A program made the translations under genes and the position numbers. Of a stretch of 64,000 nucleotides of DNA, positions 1 through 10,439 are shown piece after piece. The notes below the pieces were generated by a model that saw only the letters and a list, made by a program, of their open reading frames with translations, was not told where the DNA came from and did not search any database. Location: positions 257,222,768 through 257,286,767 of the forward strand of contig CM068375.1 in assembly GCA_034769895.1 (NCBI GenBank), in the 5' to 3' direction. Every line of letters starts with the position of its first letter. Position 1 is the stretch's first letter. Source of the DNA: Magicicada septendecula (taxonomy: Eukaryota > Arthropoda > Insecta > Hemiptera > Cicadidae).

Positions 1-151
1 TCACTATATTTTATTATTTTTTTTATTATTTAAAATGACTGTATTTTTCTCATCTTCTGCGTTACTAACTGCATAGTTGCTGTTAATTCTTAACGTTGTT
101 TCATTTGTTATTCTGGTGGAGATTTTGTAGCGTAACAATATATATATATAT

Positions 152-2162
152 TGTAACGTTACATAACCCAGGCCCAAAAAATGATAACGTAATCAACCCA
201 CTATAAAGGTCAGAAATGGGTATAATATACCTAGCTCTAGATTACTTTGTATCACAAAACTTTATAAACTATAATTAAGTGATATAAAGAGTACAAAGTG
301 AGTTATAGTGTACCCAGTAAGAAAATAAGTGGTTTTAAAAGGAGCATCTCACAGACTTATGCTGTAGATGGAGAAACAATTGATTATAATTGTAGACTAT
401 ATTGCTACTGACCAATTATGTGTTTTGTTTGAATATTGTATAATTTGTATTGTGTAGGCCACAAAGATTTTGTACCTAGGTCTAATTCTATATTTAATAG
501 AATAATTGTGTTTGAATATAAGATAACCCAGGGTTAAAAATAAAAGGGTTAAATATAAAATAATAATAAAATTAAAATAATACTGTATGAGTAAAATGGC
601 AGAAGAAAATAATTTAGTGTAAAGATTTTATAAGAAATTAATAAATAATAAATAAATACAATTAAAGGAAATAAAAATATTAAAGACCTATATCTAAAGT
701 TAAGAGGAAATAAAAGGAAAAACCTTATATAAATCAAATTGCATAATAAACCAAAGTTAAAAAGGATTATTTTTATATAAATAAGAAATGAATTTATAAT
801 AATTAAAAACAGCCTATATACTCAAAAGTATATAGATGCACCAATAAAAAATGATATAAAAATGATTGGTTACTAACAGTAACCACCTAACAAGATATGA
901 ATTAATTGTTAAAACGATTGAAAACCGTTCGTTTGGAAAAAAGTGTAATGCCATCAAAAATTTGATAAAACCTTATGAAAACGTTTGGAAACAGTGCTAA
1001 ATTTAATAAAAAATTAACGAGTAGTATCCACCTTATGTAGAACTCCTTCAAATATCAACTTTAACGTCCTTTATTCGATGAAAATTTGAAATAACCCAGC
1101 TACCAGATCAGGCCTAGTTGGACGGCACTTCGAGATTTTGGTGAGATTGTATCTTATGAAAATTTAACGAAATTACAAAACAAATATAACTCCAACACTA
1201 GAAACAGCACCAGCCAAGTAAACACTTCAAGAAAAGAGGTAAAAAATAAACTTTATTAATAATTGTTAACCAACAAATCCTCATCTCGAATCTTTGTGCA
1301 GTTCCAATATTTAGTAACTGATTTCGTGTTTATAATAAAGACATAACCTGTACTCTAGCGGATAAACCCGGAACTACATACTACGGAAAAACAAAAAAAT
1401 AGAAATTTATTTTTTTCTTGTAAAGCGTAGTATATTATTATTCATTTCTGACCGTCTCATAACACAAAGAACTTACCCTTAACCCTGGGGAAATTAATAA
1501 ATGAATTATTTATTGTTTAATGTTTAATCAAGGATAAAAAATAATTTGTTATAATTCCAATGTTTACCTAATTAGATCGAACCAATGTGGTGTTGACAGA
1601 AAAAAATCGATTACAATATTTTTGTACTGGGAGAAGAGAAAATCAGTGTATTCCATAAATAAATACTCTGAATATTTTGTAATAAATAATAAAACGTGTA
1701 TTATTTCTTGTAGAGAGTAGTTGTTACAGGGTTTCAGGAAGCCAAGAAGAGGACGAACCGCCGGGAAGTATCACCGACAATTGGTGATTGTTTAACCTAA
1801 AATTTGGAGACAGACGTCAAAATCAGCTGGTCTTATGAGCGGCGAATATAATAAGTAATTGTATACTCCGGGGATAATATCCTTGGTCCTCCTCTCTCTC
1901 CTAACTACGATTAAACAACTTCATTGATCTCTCCCAAATCACACACACTCGATTTCAGTAATTTTGGTAAACATAAAAATTTAACCGCTTTGAACATTAG
2001 CAAATATAATTCATAAGTGACGATCGCAAAAGGTACTCTGACTGCTCCGAGACTTTCACGATAAAAACCCGCGACACGTTACAGAATGACGTACTAACGT
2101 GGGGCTTAATTAGGAAAGCTTAACAAATAAACGATACTTACGGATACCCGCGGGACGTTACA
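152..2162. repeat. Probable solo LTR, 2011 bp
   Basis: The segment begins TGTAACGT and ends ACGTTACA, a perfect 8-bp inverted terminus of the TG...CA type used by LTR retroelements. It sits inside a (TA)n tract: the left side ends ATAT and the right side starts ATAT, so a 4-5 bp target duplication is possible but cannot be proved in simple sequence. It has no long reading frame; the interior is AT-rich with several AATAAA-like signals (about 1660-1700). No matching second LTR or gag-pol is next to it, which fits a solo LTR left by LTR-LTR recombination. I do not see similarity to the 2.0-kb LTRs of the later array. A MITE-like DNA element is the alternative. Confidence 0.5.
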
Positions 2163-3491
2163 ATATATATATATATATATTGCAACGTTACAAGTATTTA
2201 AAAAAATACACAAATACATTACCATGTACTCTACGCAACTATGAAGTGTATTACACCGGCCAGGTCGCAGGATTTTTTATTCTCGTTGCGACAAGTATAT
2301 GTAGTTGCACAATAATTAAATAATTTTCAAAGAGGAGTGAGATGTTGTTGACAGTTAATTAAATGTTGTTGTTGAAAGAATTAATTAAAACTGTTTCAAA
2401 ATAATCATTCTATGATTTATTAATGTTAATTGAAAATATTAAAATATTAAAATTTCAAATCTTTGATAAATAAAATATTCTCTTTTATAAGTTTACATAA
2501 AGTACCATATAACCCCTCTGCTGTTCATGACATATTAAAATAAATAACCATATCATCTTACTAGCTAAACAGACATGTTAAACAAATTATCTAACCCCTA
2601 TTTATTTCAAGGTGTCTGATTTTTACTCCAATTTTTAAATAATAATAGCAACTCATATAAAAACAAAAATAATATTAAACTCAAGAATAAAATTACTTGT
2701 TGCTATAAACAAAAATAAAATAATAACATTTATTTTTAATCTATTATTTAATTCTATTGACACACCCAAATTTTAACATTGTAACAATACCTGTATATGC
2801 TGGTTCAAATAAATATTTCTGTATTGTACAAAAATAAAAAAAATTTTAATTCAATTTAAAAAAACATTTTGCAAAAAAATTTTAAGTTTGTTTATTGTTT
2901 AAATAATTAATAAATAATTCTTGTTATGTGTTTTCGTCGAAAATTTAAAATTCTGTAATTTATTTATGTCAATTTATTCACTTCTGGTTAACTGTAAATA
3001 AGTCTGGAGTTAATCAGATTGTATGACTTTACTAATCGATTGGCGATTTTCCTCTATGCTCCAGTATATCACTCTCTTTTAGTAATGGTCGTCTTACAGT
3101 AAGTCCTGTAGTTAATGAAAACTCTTTATATTAACTGGTGAAATAAATGTAAAACCAGATAATTGAATTATTTTGATTTATTGACATTTATTCTGAAAAT
3201 ATCGATTTAAAATCGATATTGATATAAAGTTCGACTCTTCCACAGGGATAATCGATTATCAATACAGGTTATATTATATAGTTATTTTTTGAATGGTTCT
3301 TTTAACGGTTATAATTATAATAGTCAGAGAAGGGGCAATCATAGAAAGTATAACATTAACAAAAGAAATCTTATTAATTAATAAATACACAATTTGGTAA
3401 TAATATATAATGTTTATAATGCACAATTTTATACCCAATGATGACTGGATGAAATCATTCAAGGCAGGCGCTTTGCATCCTGGGAACCATC
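2163..3491. other. AT-rich non-coding stretch
   Basis: It opens with the (TA)n tract that closes the solo LTR and continues as AT-rich sequence with many stop codons in all frames. The only local change is a GC-richer patch from about 3450 leading into the small ORF that follows. No RNA gene or mobile element was recognised. Confidence 0.5.
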
Positions 3492-3587
3492 ATGGCGGCG
3501 CCTTCGCTAATGCAGTATAACAGGAACGGCGTCGCTGGATTTTCTGACAATAAAATTGCCTTCACAACTGTTTTCTGTTCTCCGTAA
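3492..3587 (+). CDS. Small ORF or first coding exon, unidentified (31 codons)
   Basis: An ATG in a strong initiation context (ACCATCATGGCG) opens a 31-codon frame starting MAAPSLMQYNRNG and ending TTVFCSP before TAA. It lies in the only GC-rich patch of a very AT-rich 5-kb region, as the 5' end of a housekeeping-type gene would. No intron donor is clear, so it may be a first exon read too far, a micropeptide, or chance. No function can be assigned. Confidence 0.25.
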   Translation: MAAPSLMQYNRNGVAGFSDNKIAFTTVFCSP

Positions 3588-5006
3588 TATTGTATAATGT
3601 TTATTGTGTTGTTAGAGGTGTCCTAGTTAAGTGTTCGGTGTTCACTGGCTTTAAATGTTGGTATTTAGCGTGTTCACTTTTGTCGGTGTATGGCAAAATT
3701 TCGTGAAGTTCGTTTGTAATGTGAATTATTAAAATTTGATAGTTTTATTGGTTTATTTCACTTGTATTCGTTTAAGTATTGTTTGTTTTCACTGTTTGTG
3801 GTGGTGTTGTTCACTGATTATTTGTTTAATATACCATTTTCGGTAACTCTCGATTGTTCACTGATTTTAGGCTAAATTTTTACACGCCATTAAAATATTT
3901 GCTATATATGTTCTTAGCGCGAGCTAAAACAACCGTTCGCTTCGAATGTTAATTAAGAACTCTTTTACTTCCTTCGTCTCCTGAAATATCTTGCCAAGTT
4001 AATATTAGAAAAGTATTGTTTCAAATATGTTTCACTTCCTCTCCATGTGATTATAAAATACATTATATTCAGAATAATTTTTGGTTATTGATTACTTTCG
4101 TGAACTAGTAATTACATCATTGGTTTATTTAACTCCTTCTGCTTAATTTGACATACAATAGTTCATATTTATAAAGATTTTTGTCAAAATTGCTATATTT
4201 CTGTCATTTTGGAAATACAGGCTCAAATCTGTTTCCTGTCCTTGTCCAAAATTTTAGCCATCTTAGGTGTTATAAATATGATTATAATAAATTTCAGATT
4301 GATATAAATCTTTCTCCTTCCTTAATTTCTTACAAATTTATCATTTGATCATTCTTTTAGTTATAATTCATGAATTTACTATTCCTCCTTTAAAATTGTT
4401 AGGTATTACATTTTGAAATGTTTTAATAATTTAATACATCTTTTTATATTATTCTTTTAAAGTATATTTTCAGTTAGAGTAGTTGGTGATTGATTCACCT
4501 TATATAAACCTCATTAGTTTACATGGTTTATTAAACTTTCTTACTCAATTATAATGTTATTTGGAATTTATTATTTGTCCTAGATTTTATAATTTTACAT
4601 ATACTGTTTTTTAAATAATGTTATTTCTATACCCCTTCTGACTTTCTAAAGTTAACACAATATTAAATAAAATTTCCTTATATAACTATTGGTACATATA
4701 GCAATATTGGTATTCATGCTCATAATACAAAAACAATATTGAAAATTAATTAGTAGTCTTTAAAGTTAGACATTTTAGTGTGAACTATTTTTAATAAATA
4801 TTAATAAACATTTTATAAACTGATATAGTATACATACATAAACATTTTAAGCTGTATGCACACTGTTATATTAACAAACATTCTTATCTTAATAATAATT
4901 CTTATTTTATTACCACTTTGAAATGTGGAGTTCATTGGCTTTGATGACAAACATAATTAAACATATTTAAACATATTTAAAGCGGTCCAAGTCACTGTAT
5001 GATAAT
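3588..5006. other. AT-rich non-coding stretch
   Basis: AT-rich sequence without a supported gene. The part from about 3590 to 3950 is T/G-rich and would fit an intron or 5' flank of the small ORF upstream. A short duplication (ACATATTTAA twice, about 4960-4980) lies just before the Penelope-like element. Confidence 0.5.
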
Positions 5007-5162
5007 TATATATAATTAATTTACCTTAATTTCCGTCCAGTGACGTCAAGCGTAATTTATATTTGGTTACGCGTTTCAGGCCATTTGGCCCATCCTCAGA
5101 CCATCACTCCAAGAGGAGCTCGTTAAAAAACAAAAAAATCCACATAAAACAAACACATAAAA
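5007..5162 (-). repeat. Left inverted arm of the PLE
   Basis: It is the reverse complement of 7261-7413 with only a few differences (for example CCAAATGG here against CCACATGG there within stem II of the ribozyme-like core). It ends in an A-rich run just before the ORF start. Confidence 0.8.
5050..5099 (-). ncRNA. Hammerhead-ribozyme-like core, left arm
   Basis: Read on the minus strand: CTGAGGA (fits the CUGANGA core), a GGCC/GGCC stem II, GAAAC, then a 6-bp stem III (GCGTAA with TTACGC). These parts come in hammerhead order. I could not fit the expected UH cleavage dinucleotide cleanly, because the base after U16.1 reads G in the simplest fold, so activity is uncertain. Confidence 0.45.
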
Positions 5163-5187
5163 AAAAAATAATAATACAAATCCACAT

Positions 5188-7158
5188 ATGTATTATTATA
5201 TTAATACAAACTTTCCACCTGATAACAAACATAATATTCTTGATGAAGTTATTAATGCCGAGACTGTTGTCAAGGCCATTGATGACTCGAATCTCCAAAG
5301 CCTGTCACGTCACATAATTAACTATAAATTTAATACAATTTTAAATAACCCTAATACTAATGGTCGTAAAACACAGGAACAGTTAAGAGCACAGGCTGAA
5401 CGCAAGACACTTAAAAAGATAAAAACTAAGTTGCATGATAACAACGCACTTATTACTAAGGCAGACAAAGGTCATACTTTGGTAATTATCCATAACGACA
5501 CATACACACAGAAAGTACACAAGTTCATTTCTGATAACAATATCGAGATAATAAATTTCGATCCCACTGACTCATATGTAAAATCATTAAATAATACTAT
5601 CAACAATTGTACCAATTTATTTAACGATCGCACTCGACGTTCCTTAAAACCTATCAACGCGCGCGCCCCAAAACTTACCGGCTTACCCAAAATCCACAAG
5701 GATGACATTCCTATCAGGCCATTAGTCAACTTTACTACGGCACCGGGTTTCAAAACGGCCAAAAAACTCGTCACACTAATTAAAGATAACATCTTTCTCA
5801 AAAACAACCATATTATCGTCAACAATATTGATTTTATAAACAAAGTCAATGACATAAAATTACAAGCCAGTTACAAATTAGCCTCCTTTGACATCATCAA
5901 TTTATACACAAATATACCCGTGAACCAAACTTTAGATATTTTGAATGACAATCTTCATGATACTAACAAATTGGACACACAACTCATTAAAGAACTAATT
6001 ATCATACTAAGACTCATCCTTCAGCAAAACTATTTTACTTTCAACGGTAATTATTATATTCAAACAGACGGCCTGGCCATGGGTTCACCGTTATCCGGCC
6101 TGTTGGCTGATATATATCTTGACTTTTATGAGAACAATTATATCCTTAACAATATTATCTACGCCAATAATATTATCTTTTATGGCCGATATGTTGATGA
6201 TACTTTTCTAATTTTTAACGGTACTTTACGCCAAATCAGTAATCTTAAAAATCATATGAATACCGTTACCCACAATATTCAATTTACTATGGAAACTGAA
6301 ACCAATAATGAACTCAACTTTCTTGATCTTACTGTCACCAGGCAACTTAACAGTTTAAACTTTAAAATTTACAGAAAACCTACCACCACCACAAACGTGA
6401 CCATACATGCAGACTCACACCACCCCTTCTCTCAAAAATTAGCGGCCTACAACAGTTTTATTCACAGACTTTTGATGATCCCCCTAAATAATGATGATTT
6501 CGAGTGTGAACTCAACATAATTAAACACATAGCTCTGGCCAACGGATATGAATCCCAAATGATCGACAATATTCTTAGAAAACACAAATCCCGTCGTTCC
6601 AAACAGACACGTGATATTACACCTAACAACAAATACGTCACAACAACATACACTGAGTTGATGCCCAAGATCCTTACATCCACTTTAAATAAATTAGGCT
6701 ATACTGTCATTTTTAAAACAAATAACCGTCTACGGAACTTAGTTCGCCCAGTCGTTCAGACAACAATTGAATCCAAAACTGGTATTTACAAGCTTATATG
6801 TGACGATTGTGACCGATTTTATATCGGCCAAACGGGTAGACCGTTCATCAAAAGATTCCGCGAACACACAACACAAAGCCATTTTAACAGGGGTAATTTT
6901 TCCATAGATAATTTTAAATCTAACTTTACAAGGCATCTGATTTCATGTAATCATTCTTATACAAATTTCAACAATAACTTCATACCCCTACATTATTGTG
7001 CCAAAGGCCGTTATATGGATGGGCTTGAAGAATTCGAGATATATAAAGGTCATAATAACCCAGATGTGTGTGACGACATACTTAATGATAAACTTAACTT
7101 CAGGTCCAACCCATTGTATGATACCGCGCTGCGATCGATTACAGATAATAATAGATAA
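5188..7158 (+). CDS. Penelope-like reverse transcriptase with GIY-YIG endonuclease (656 aa)
   Basis: The protein would nick target DNA with its C-terminal endonuclease and copy element RNA from the free 3' end. Visible RT blocks in order: ALITKADKGH (about residue 90), PKIHKDDIPIRPLV (about 165), SFDIINLYTNIP (about 230), GLAMGSPLSGLLAD (about 295), the YVDD catalytic box (near residue 335) and FLDLTV...IYRKPT (about 375-395). The GIY-YIG domain follows near residue 530: GIYKL, a CxxC pair, FYIGQTGR, KRFREH and a late LEEFEIY carrying the conserved Glu. The CxxC with downstream His fits the CCHH-type finger of Penelope/Poseidon-type endonucleases. Penelope ORFs are often about 800 aa, so the N-terminus may be missing or start upstream; the ATG at 5188 is simply the first in frame after the left arm. 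No frameshift or internal stop is seen. Confidence 0.85.
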   Translation: MYYYINTNFPPDNKHNILDEVINAETVVKAIDDSNLQSLSRHIINYKFNTILNNPNTNGRKTQEQLRAQAERKTLKKIKTKLHDNNALITKADKGHTLVIIHNDTYTQKVHKFISDNNIEIINFDPTDSYVKSLNNTINNCTNLFNDRTRRSLKPINARAPKLTGLPKIHKDDIPIRPLVNFTTAPGFKTAKKLVTLIKDNIFLKNNHIIVNNIDFINKVNDIKLQASYKLASFDIINLYTNIPVNQTLDILNDNLHDTNKLDTQLIKELIIILRLILQQNYFTFNGNYYIQTDGLAMGSPLSGLLADIYLDFYENNYILNNIIYANNIIFYGRYVDDTFLIFNGTLRQISNLKNHMNTVTHNIQFTMETETNNELNFLDLTVTRQLNSLNFKIYRKPTTTTNVTIHADSHHPFSQKLAAYNSFIHRLLMIPLNNDDFECELNIIKHIALANGYESQMIDNILRKHKSRRSKQTRDITPNNKYVTTTYTELMPKILTSTLNKLGYTVIFKTNNRLRNLVRPVVQTTIESKTGIYKLICDDCDRFYIGQTGRPFIKRFREHTTQSHFNRGNFSIDNFKSNFTRHLISCNHSYTNFNNNFIPLHYCAKGRYMDGLEEFEIYKGHNNPDVCDDILNDKLNFRSNPLYDTALRSITDNNR

Positions 7159-7260
7159 CAGGTTCCATTGACGCAGTTCAGGCATGCTACACGCGGTGCA
7201 CCGTGTTCGTGTAATAGAACGCCTTTATATGTTTTAATTTTTTTTTTTGTATTTATTTAT

Positions 7261-7413
7261 TATGTGTTTGTTTTATGTGGATTTTTTTATTTTTTAACGA
7301 GCTCCTCTTGGAGTGATGGTCTGAGGATGGGCCACATGGCCTGAAACGCGTAACCAAATATAAATTACGCTTGACGTCACTGGACGGAAATTAAGGTAAA
7401 TTAATTATATATA
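7261..7413 (+). repeat. Right inverted arm of the PLE
   Basis: Inverted partner of 5007-5162. It follows a T-rich stretch about 100 bp after the stop codon and ends near GGTAAATTAATTATATATAA, after which the two flanks differ. Confidence 0.8.
7321..7370 (+). ncRNA. Hammerhead-ribozyme-like core, right arm
   Basis: CTGAGGA at 7321, stem II GGCC-ACAT-GGCC, GAAAC at 7343, stem III GCGTAA (7348-7353) with TTACGC (7365-7370). A possible stem I pairs AGTGA upstream with TCACT downstream. It has the same cleavage-site uncertainty as the left arm. Confidence 0.5.
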
Positions 7414-8574
7414 AAAACATAATTAGCCATTTAAATTTTTTATTTTTTGTTAAACTTAATTTAATTACAGTCCTTTCTGTTTATATTGTATATTACATAT
7501 TTAATCCCCTGTCACAGTAATTATTCCCCACCTGCTCTCTTTATCATTTACATTTGTATGAATGTTTTTTGATAAAAAGTGGGCTCTTCTATGAAACATT
7601 AGAAATATTTTCACAACAATATTTCATGACATGTTATCTCTGTAATTACATAAAACATAAAAGTTATTTAATAGCACATAGTTCAAGTAACAGTTACACC
7701 TTTACTTGAAGTTTATTATATTTAAATCACTTGCACTGGTACACTTACACTGTTGGTTCTGACTTATATTTGAGTTCTACAATATTCTAAGACCAAACTT
7801 TTAGTTATAATTGACTGTGAAGATTTGTTTATTTTATTATATAATAACTTTAGTTGGTGCACTTCTATTCACACTACTAAATACTTTTGTTTATAATTAA
7901 TTTACATTGCTTTGAGGTTTTGGGGTGTTATACTTTCTTTGGGTGACATTCATGGTTTGGGGTTTATCATAGTTAATAATAGGTTTATCATGGGTATTCC
8001 TCGTAGTTCTCCCATCCTATATCTCCCTTTCTTCATTTCTTCCTTCTTGGGTTTTCCAAGGTAATTGGGTTTTATTTTGTCCGTTGGTTGGTTCGGGGTA
8101 TCTTCTTTATTATCTGCTCCTAACCTACCTGGGTATTCTCCTGATTTTATTTAGTTTCTTCGGATTTAACTTTCTTGATACTTTATAGTTGGATTTTTAT
8201 AATTTAATTATACTTTTCTTTTATGGTGGTGTTTTCCTTTGATATTTAATTATTTTCATTTGATATTCAATTATTTTCATTTGATATTTAATTATATTCC
8301 TTCGATATTTCTTTTGAGTTAATTGTAATTTAATGTATTTATGATCATAATGGAATTATTACTTAGTGGATTATCTGTCATTCTACAACATATAACAGAA
8401 GATTAGTATTTTTTTAAAATTTTGTTAGTCAATTAAATTATTTATTTTAACTACTATTTAAATTTAAAACTTTAAGTCTTTATTATTCATTTATAATTTT
8501 ATTTTTGAAAGTTCTCTTCACAAACAAGATTATAATTGTTTATTCATCACCTGCGTACTGCCGACATTACCGTT
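7414..8574. other. AT-rich non-coding stretch
   Basis: No supported gene. A short degenerate tandem run of TTTGATATTTAATTATTTTCA-like units, about 25 bp each, lies near 8236-8315. Confidence 0.45.
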
Positions 8575-8602
8575 GCGCGCGCGCGCGCGCGTGTGTGTGT
8601 GT
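8575..8602. repeat. (GC)n(GT)n microsatellite
   Basis: Eight GC dinucleotides run directly into six GT dinucleotides. Alternating purine-pyrimidine of this kind can adopt Z-DNA. Confidence 0.9.
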
Positions 8603-9462
8603 CCTGAATCCTGAGAAATTTATGATGATGATGATTATGCTGATGCTGTATTCTCTGTCTCTACGGGTTGTTGGTTTTGATGGTCCAGAGTTCCTCCATA
8701 AGTCTTGGTGTGTGTGGTAACGATGATCGGTCGATCGGCAGACCAGCAGCGTGACGTTATGTGAAGATATCTTGAGTCTGAGACCGCACCAAAATTTCCG
8801 GTGGTATTTATACTGGACGGCAATCTGACAGGTCCGGGACTGTTTTCGACCTGTTAGATATTGTCACTTCGTGCAAAGCGTCCTTTTAATTACAAATCAC
8901 TTTTTGGTTCATTTTCGCGATTTTGTAAACATACTCATAGCACGAGCGATATCATCGTTCGCGTAATCTTTTTCTGGTCACTCACATATAACACACTTAC
9001 TAATTACTATTTAATTACACTAGTAATTAACATTAAATTACCCAGCCTCTTTATTTTCGCACATTTTGCAATAATTTGTATATCACCATATTCGTTAAAA
9101 ATTCCTTAATGTAATGGTGTCTTTATAATTTGGGTAAGTCTTTGTACACAGGTTTAAAACGTATTATTTAGTTTATTTTTATCCGGTTAAAACCTGATTA
9201 CAGACGTACGCATCGCCCCATCTTTTCCTGTCCTAGCTTGCGTTCACACACACACAAACACACAAGCACTGTATTCACGTGGGGCAGGTATACGCTATCT
9301 GACAATTCTGAGCCTGCATAATATTGTTAAAAACTGTTCATCATATACATTCTATGCTAAATATTTACAAACATACCGCCCTGGGCAAATATGCAAATAT
9401 ATGTATTGTTGCAATATATAGTCTATATATATTCACATACATATTATATATATATATATATA
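8603..9462. other. Unassigned, possibly an LTR or promoter remnant
   Basis: A GC-richer block (about 8640-8860) includes a TATAAAT box on the minus strand (8806-8812) followed by a GC-rich leader-like stretch, which resembles an LTR promoter. No paired LTR was found and no long frame is convincing. The rest is AT-rich, with (CA)-rich sequence near 9246-9270 and (TA)n near 9440-9460. Confidence 0.3.
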
Positions 9463-9533
9463 ATTTATTTAATATTTATAAATTCTTTACCTCAAGATGT
9501 TTTGTTTCCCTATTTGGTACATATTTCGGGAAG

Positions 9534-9553
9534 CGTATTGTTCCCATCCTCAG
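9534..9553 (-). ncRNA. Hammerhead-like core, left arm of 9.5-kb foldback
   Basis: On the minus strand CTGAGGA, stem II GGGAA...TTCCC and GAAAT are visible. It is the mirror of the right-arm copy. Confidence 0.35.
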
Positions 9554-9748
9554 CCTTCCTGATTTTACATCTGGTGGACTATTTGTGTTTTGGTTGGTGG
9601 TTGTTATGGTTTCCTGTTGGTTTTTTGTATTTTATACTGGTGTTATTGTGTGTAATATAAAATATAAAATACCAAAAACCAACACGAAGCCATAATAACA
9701 ACAACCAACCAAAACACAAATACTCCACAAGATATAAAATCATGAAGG

Positions 9749-9779
9749 CTGAGGATGGGAACAAAACGCTTCCCGAAAC
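9749..9779 (+). ncRNA. Hammerhead-like core, right arm of 9.5-kb foldback
   Basis: CTGAGGA, a 5-bp stem II (GGGAA with TTCCC) and GAAAC in hammerhead order. Stem III and the cleavage site are not clear. Confidence 0.4.
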
Positions 9780-9840
9780 AAGTACCAAATAAGGGAATAA
9801 AACATCTTTAGGTAAAGAATTTATAAATATTAAAAAAATA

Positions 9841-10284
9841 TTAAATAAATTATATATGCATCAAGAAATAGTCTGTAGTAAAAAGTGTTTATGTATATTG
9901 CGGTGTACAAAGTCGCATAGAATAAATAAGTCGATATCTCAGATATGGCAATGTTGGCTTTAATCAAAGATTTTCTTGAATTTAGTCTGCGCAGAGTTTA
10001 CTATAGTTTGTATTATCATAACAAAATTAATAGACAGTTTTTTAATACAAATAAAATAAATTAATAGTTCTGTTTAAATAAATAAATAAATTACTACTTC
10101 TTTGTAAATAAAAATTAATAAACAGTTTCTGTTGACCTTCAATATTATTTTAAAATAATTCCTACACACTAATAACATACACGTTAATTTCTATAAGTTT
10201 ATCCTATAAGTTTAATCTTAGTCTTAAGTTTAAGTTTAGTCTTATTAGTTTATAATTGTTTTATTTAGTTTATTATAAATTATT
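9841..10284. other. AT-rich non-coding stretch
   Basis: It starts with the unpaired PLE tail, a GCATCAAGAAATAGTCTGTAG-like sequence also seen at the other PLE ends, and continues AT-rich. No gene is supported. Confidence 0.4.
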
Positions 10285-10437
10285 TCACTTTCCTGAATAA
10301 GATGAATGTTGGGGTGTTTCTCCTGGTTCCCTGGTGAATGTGGACAGGTAGTCGTCAGGATATCGCCGTTCCTCCTGTGGTTCTTCTTCAGCGTCTCCTC
10401 CTTCAGCTCTCAGGGTCGTTGTACGGGTTGCGTACAT
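10285..10437 (-). CDS. Candidate 3'-terminal coding exon, unidentified (50 codons)
   Basis: On the minus strand a 50-codon frame ends in TGA at 10285-10287. It reads MYATRTTTLRAEGGD, an acidic run (EEEPQEERR), then YPDDYLSTFTREPGET and a C-terminus HSSYSGK. It is markedly GC-richer than its surroundings. An AG directly precedes the ATG (10438-10439), with a possible branch site (CTAAT) about 25 bases upstream, so this could be the last exon of a host gene whose other exons lie outside or at higher coordinates. It could also be a stand-alone short ORF, since an in-frame TAG precedes the ATG. The hydrophilic tail resembles the cytoplasmic end of a receptor or adhesion protein, but I do not recognise it. 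Confidence 0.35.
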   Translation of the reverse strand: MYATRTTTLRAEGGDAEEEPQEERRYPDDYLSTFTREPGETPQHSSYSGK

Positions 10438-10439
10438 CT

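Larger units (their letters stand above)
5007..7413 (+). mobile_element. Penelope-like retroelement with inverted terminal repeats
   Basis: A single uninterrupted RT plus GIY-YIG frame lies between two arms of about 155 bp that are inverted copies of each other (5007-5162 and 7261-7413). Penelope-like elements are known for such terminal repeats in direct or inverted order and for hammerhead ribozyme motifs inside them; both are visible here. The open frame and nearly identical arms point to a fairly young copy. No clear target duplication was seen. The left arm is probably the 3' end of a second, strongly truncated inverted copy. Confidence 0.8.
9463..9840. repeat. Foldback: two inverted PLE 3' ends
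   Basis: The left arm (9463-9637) and right arm (9662-9840) are near-perfect reverse complements about a loop of about 24 bp. Each arm carries the terminal sequence of a PLE subfamily related to those at 12.5 and 60.5 kb: the CTGAGGA...GAAA core followed by a CATCTT(T/G)AGGTAAA-type end. The arrangement is head-to-head, with the two truncated 5' sides meeting in the middle. Confidence 0.75.

Noticed and set aside
549-3462. Short hydrophobic frames (62 codons) in AT-rich DNA
   Set aside because: Leu/Ile/Tyr/Phe-rich translations of AT-rich sequence with no start context or similarity.
9324-9695. 123-codon hydrophobic frame that looks like a membrane protein
   Set aside because: It lies across the PLE foldback and a (TA)n tract; it is noise in T-rich DNA.
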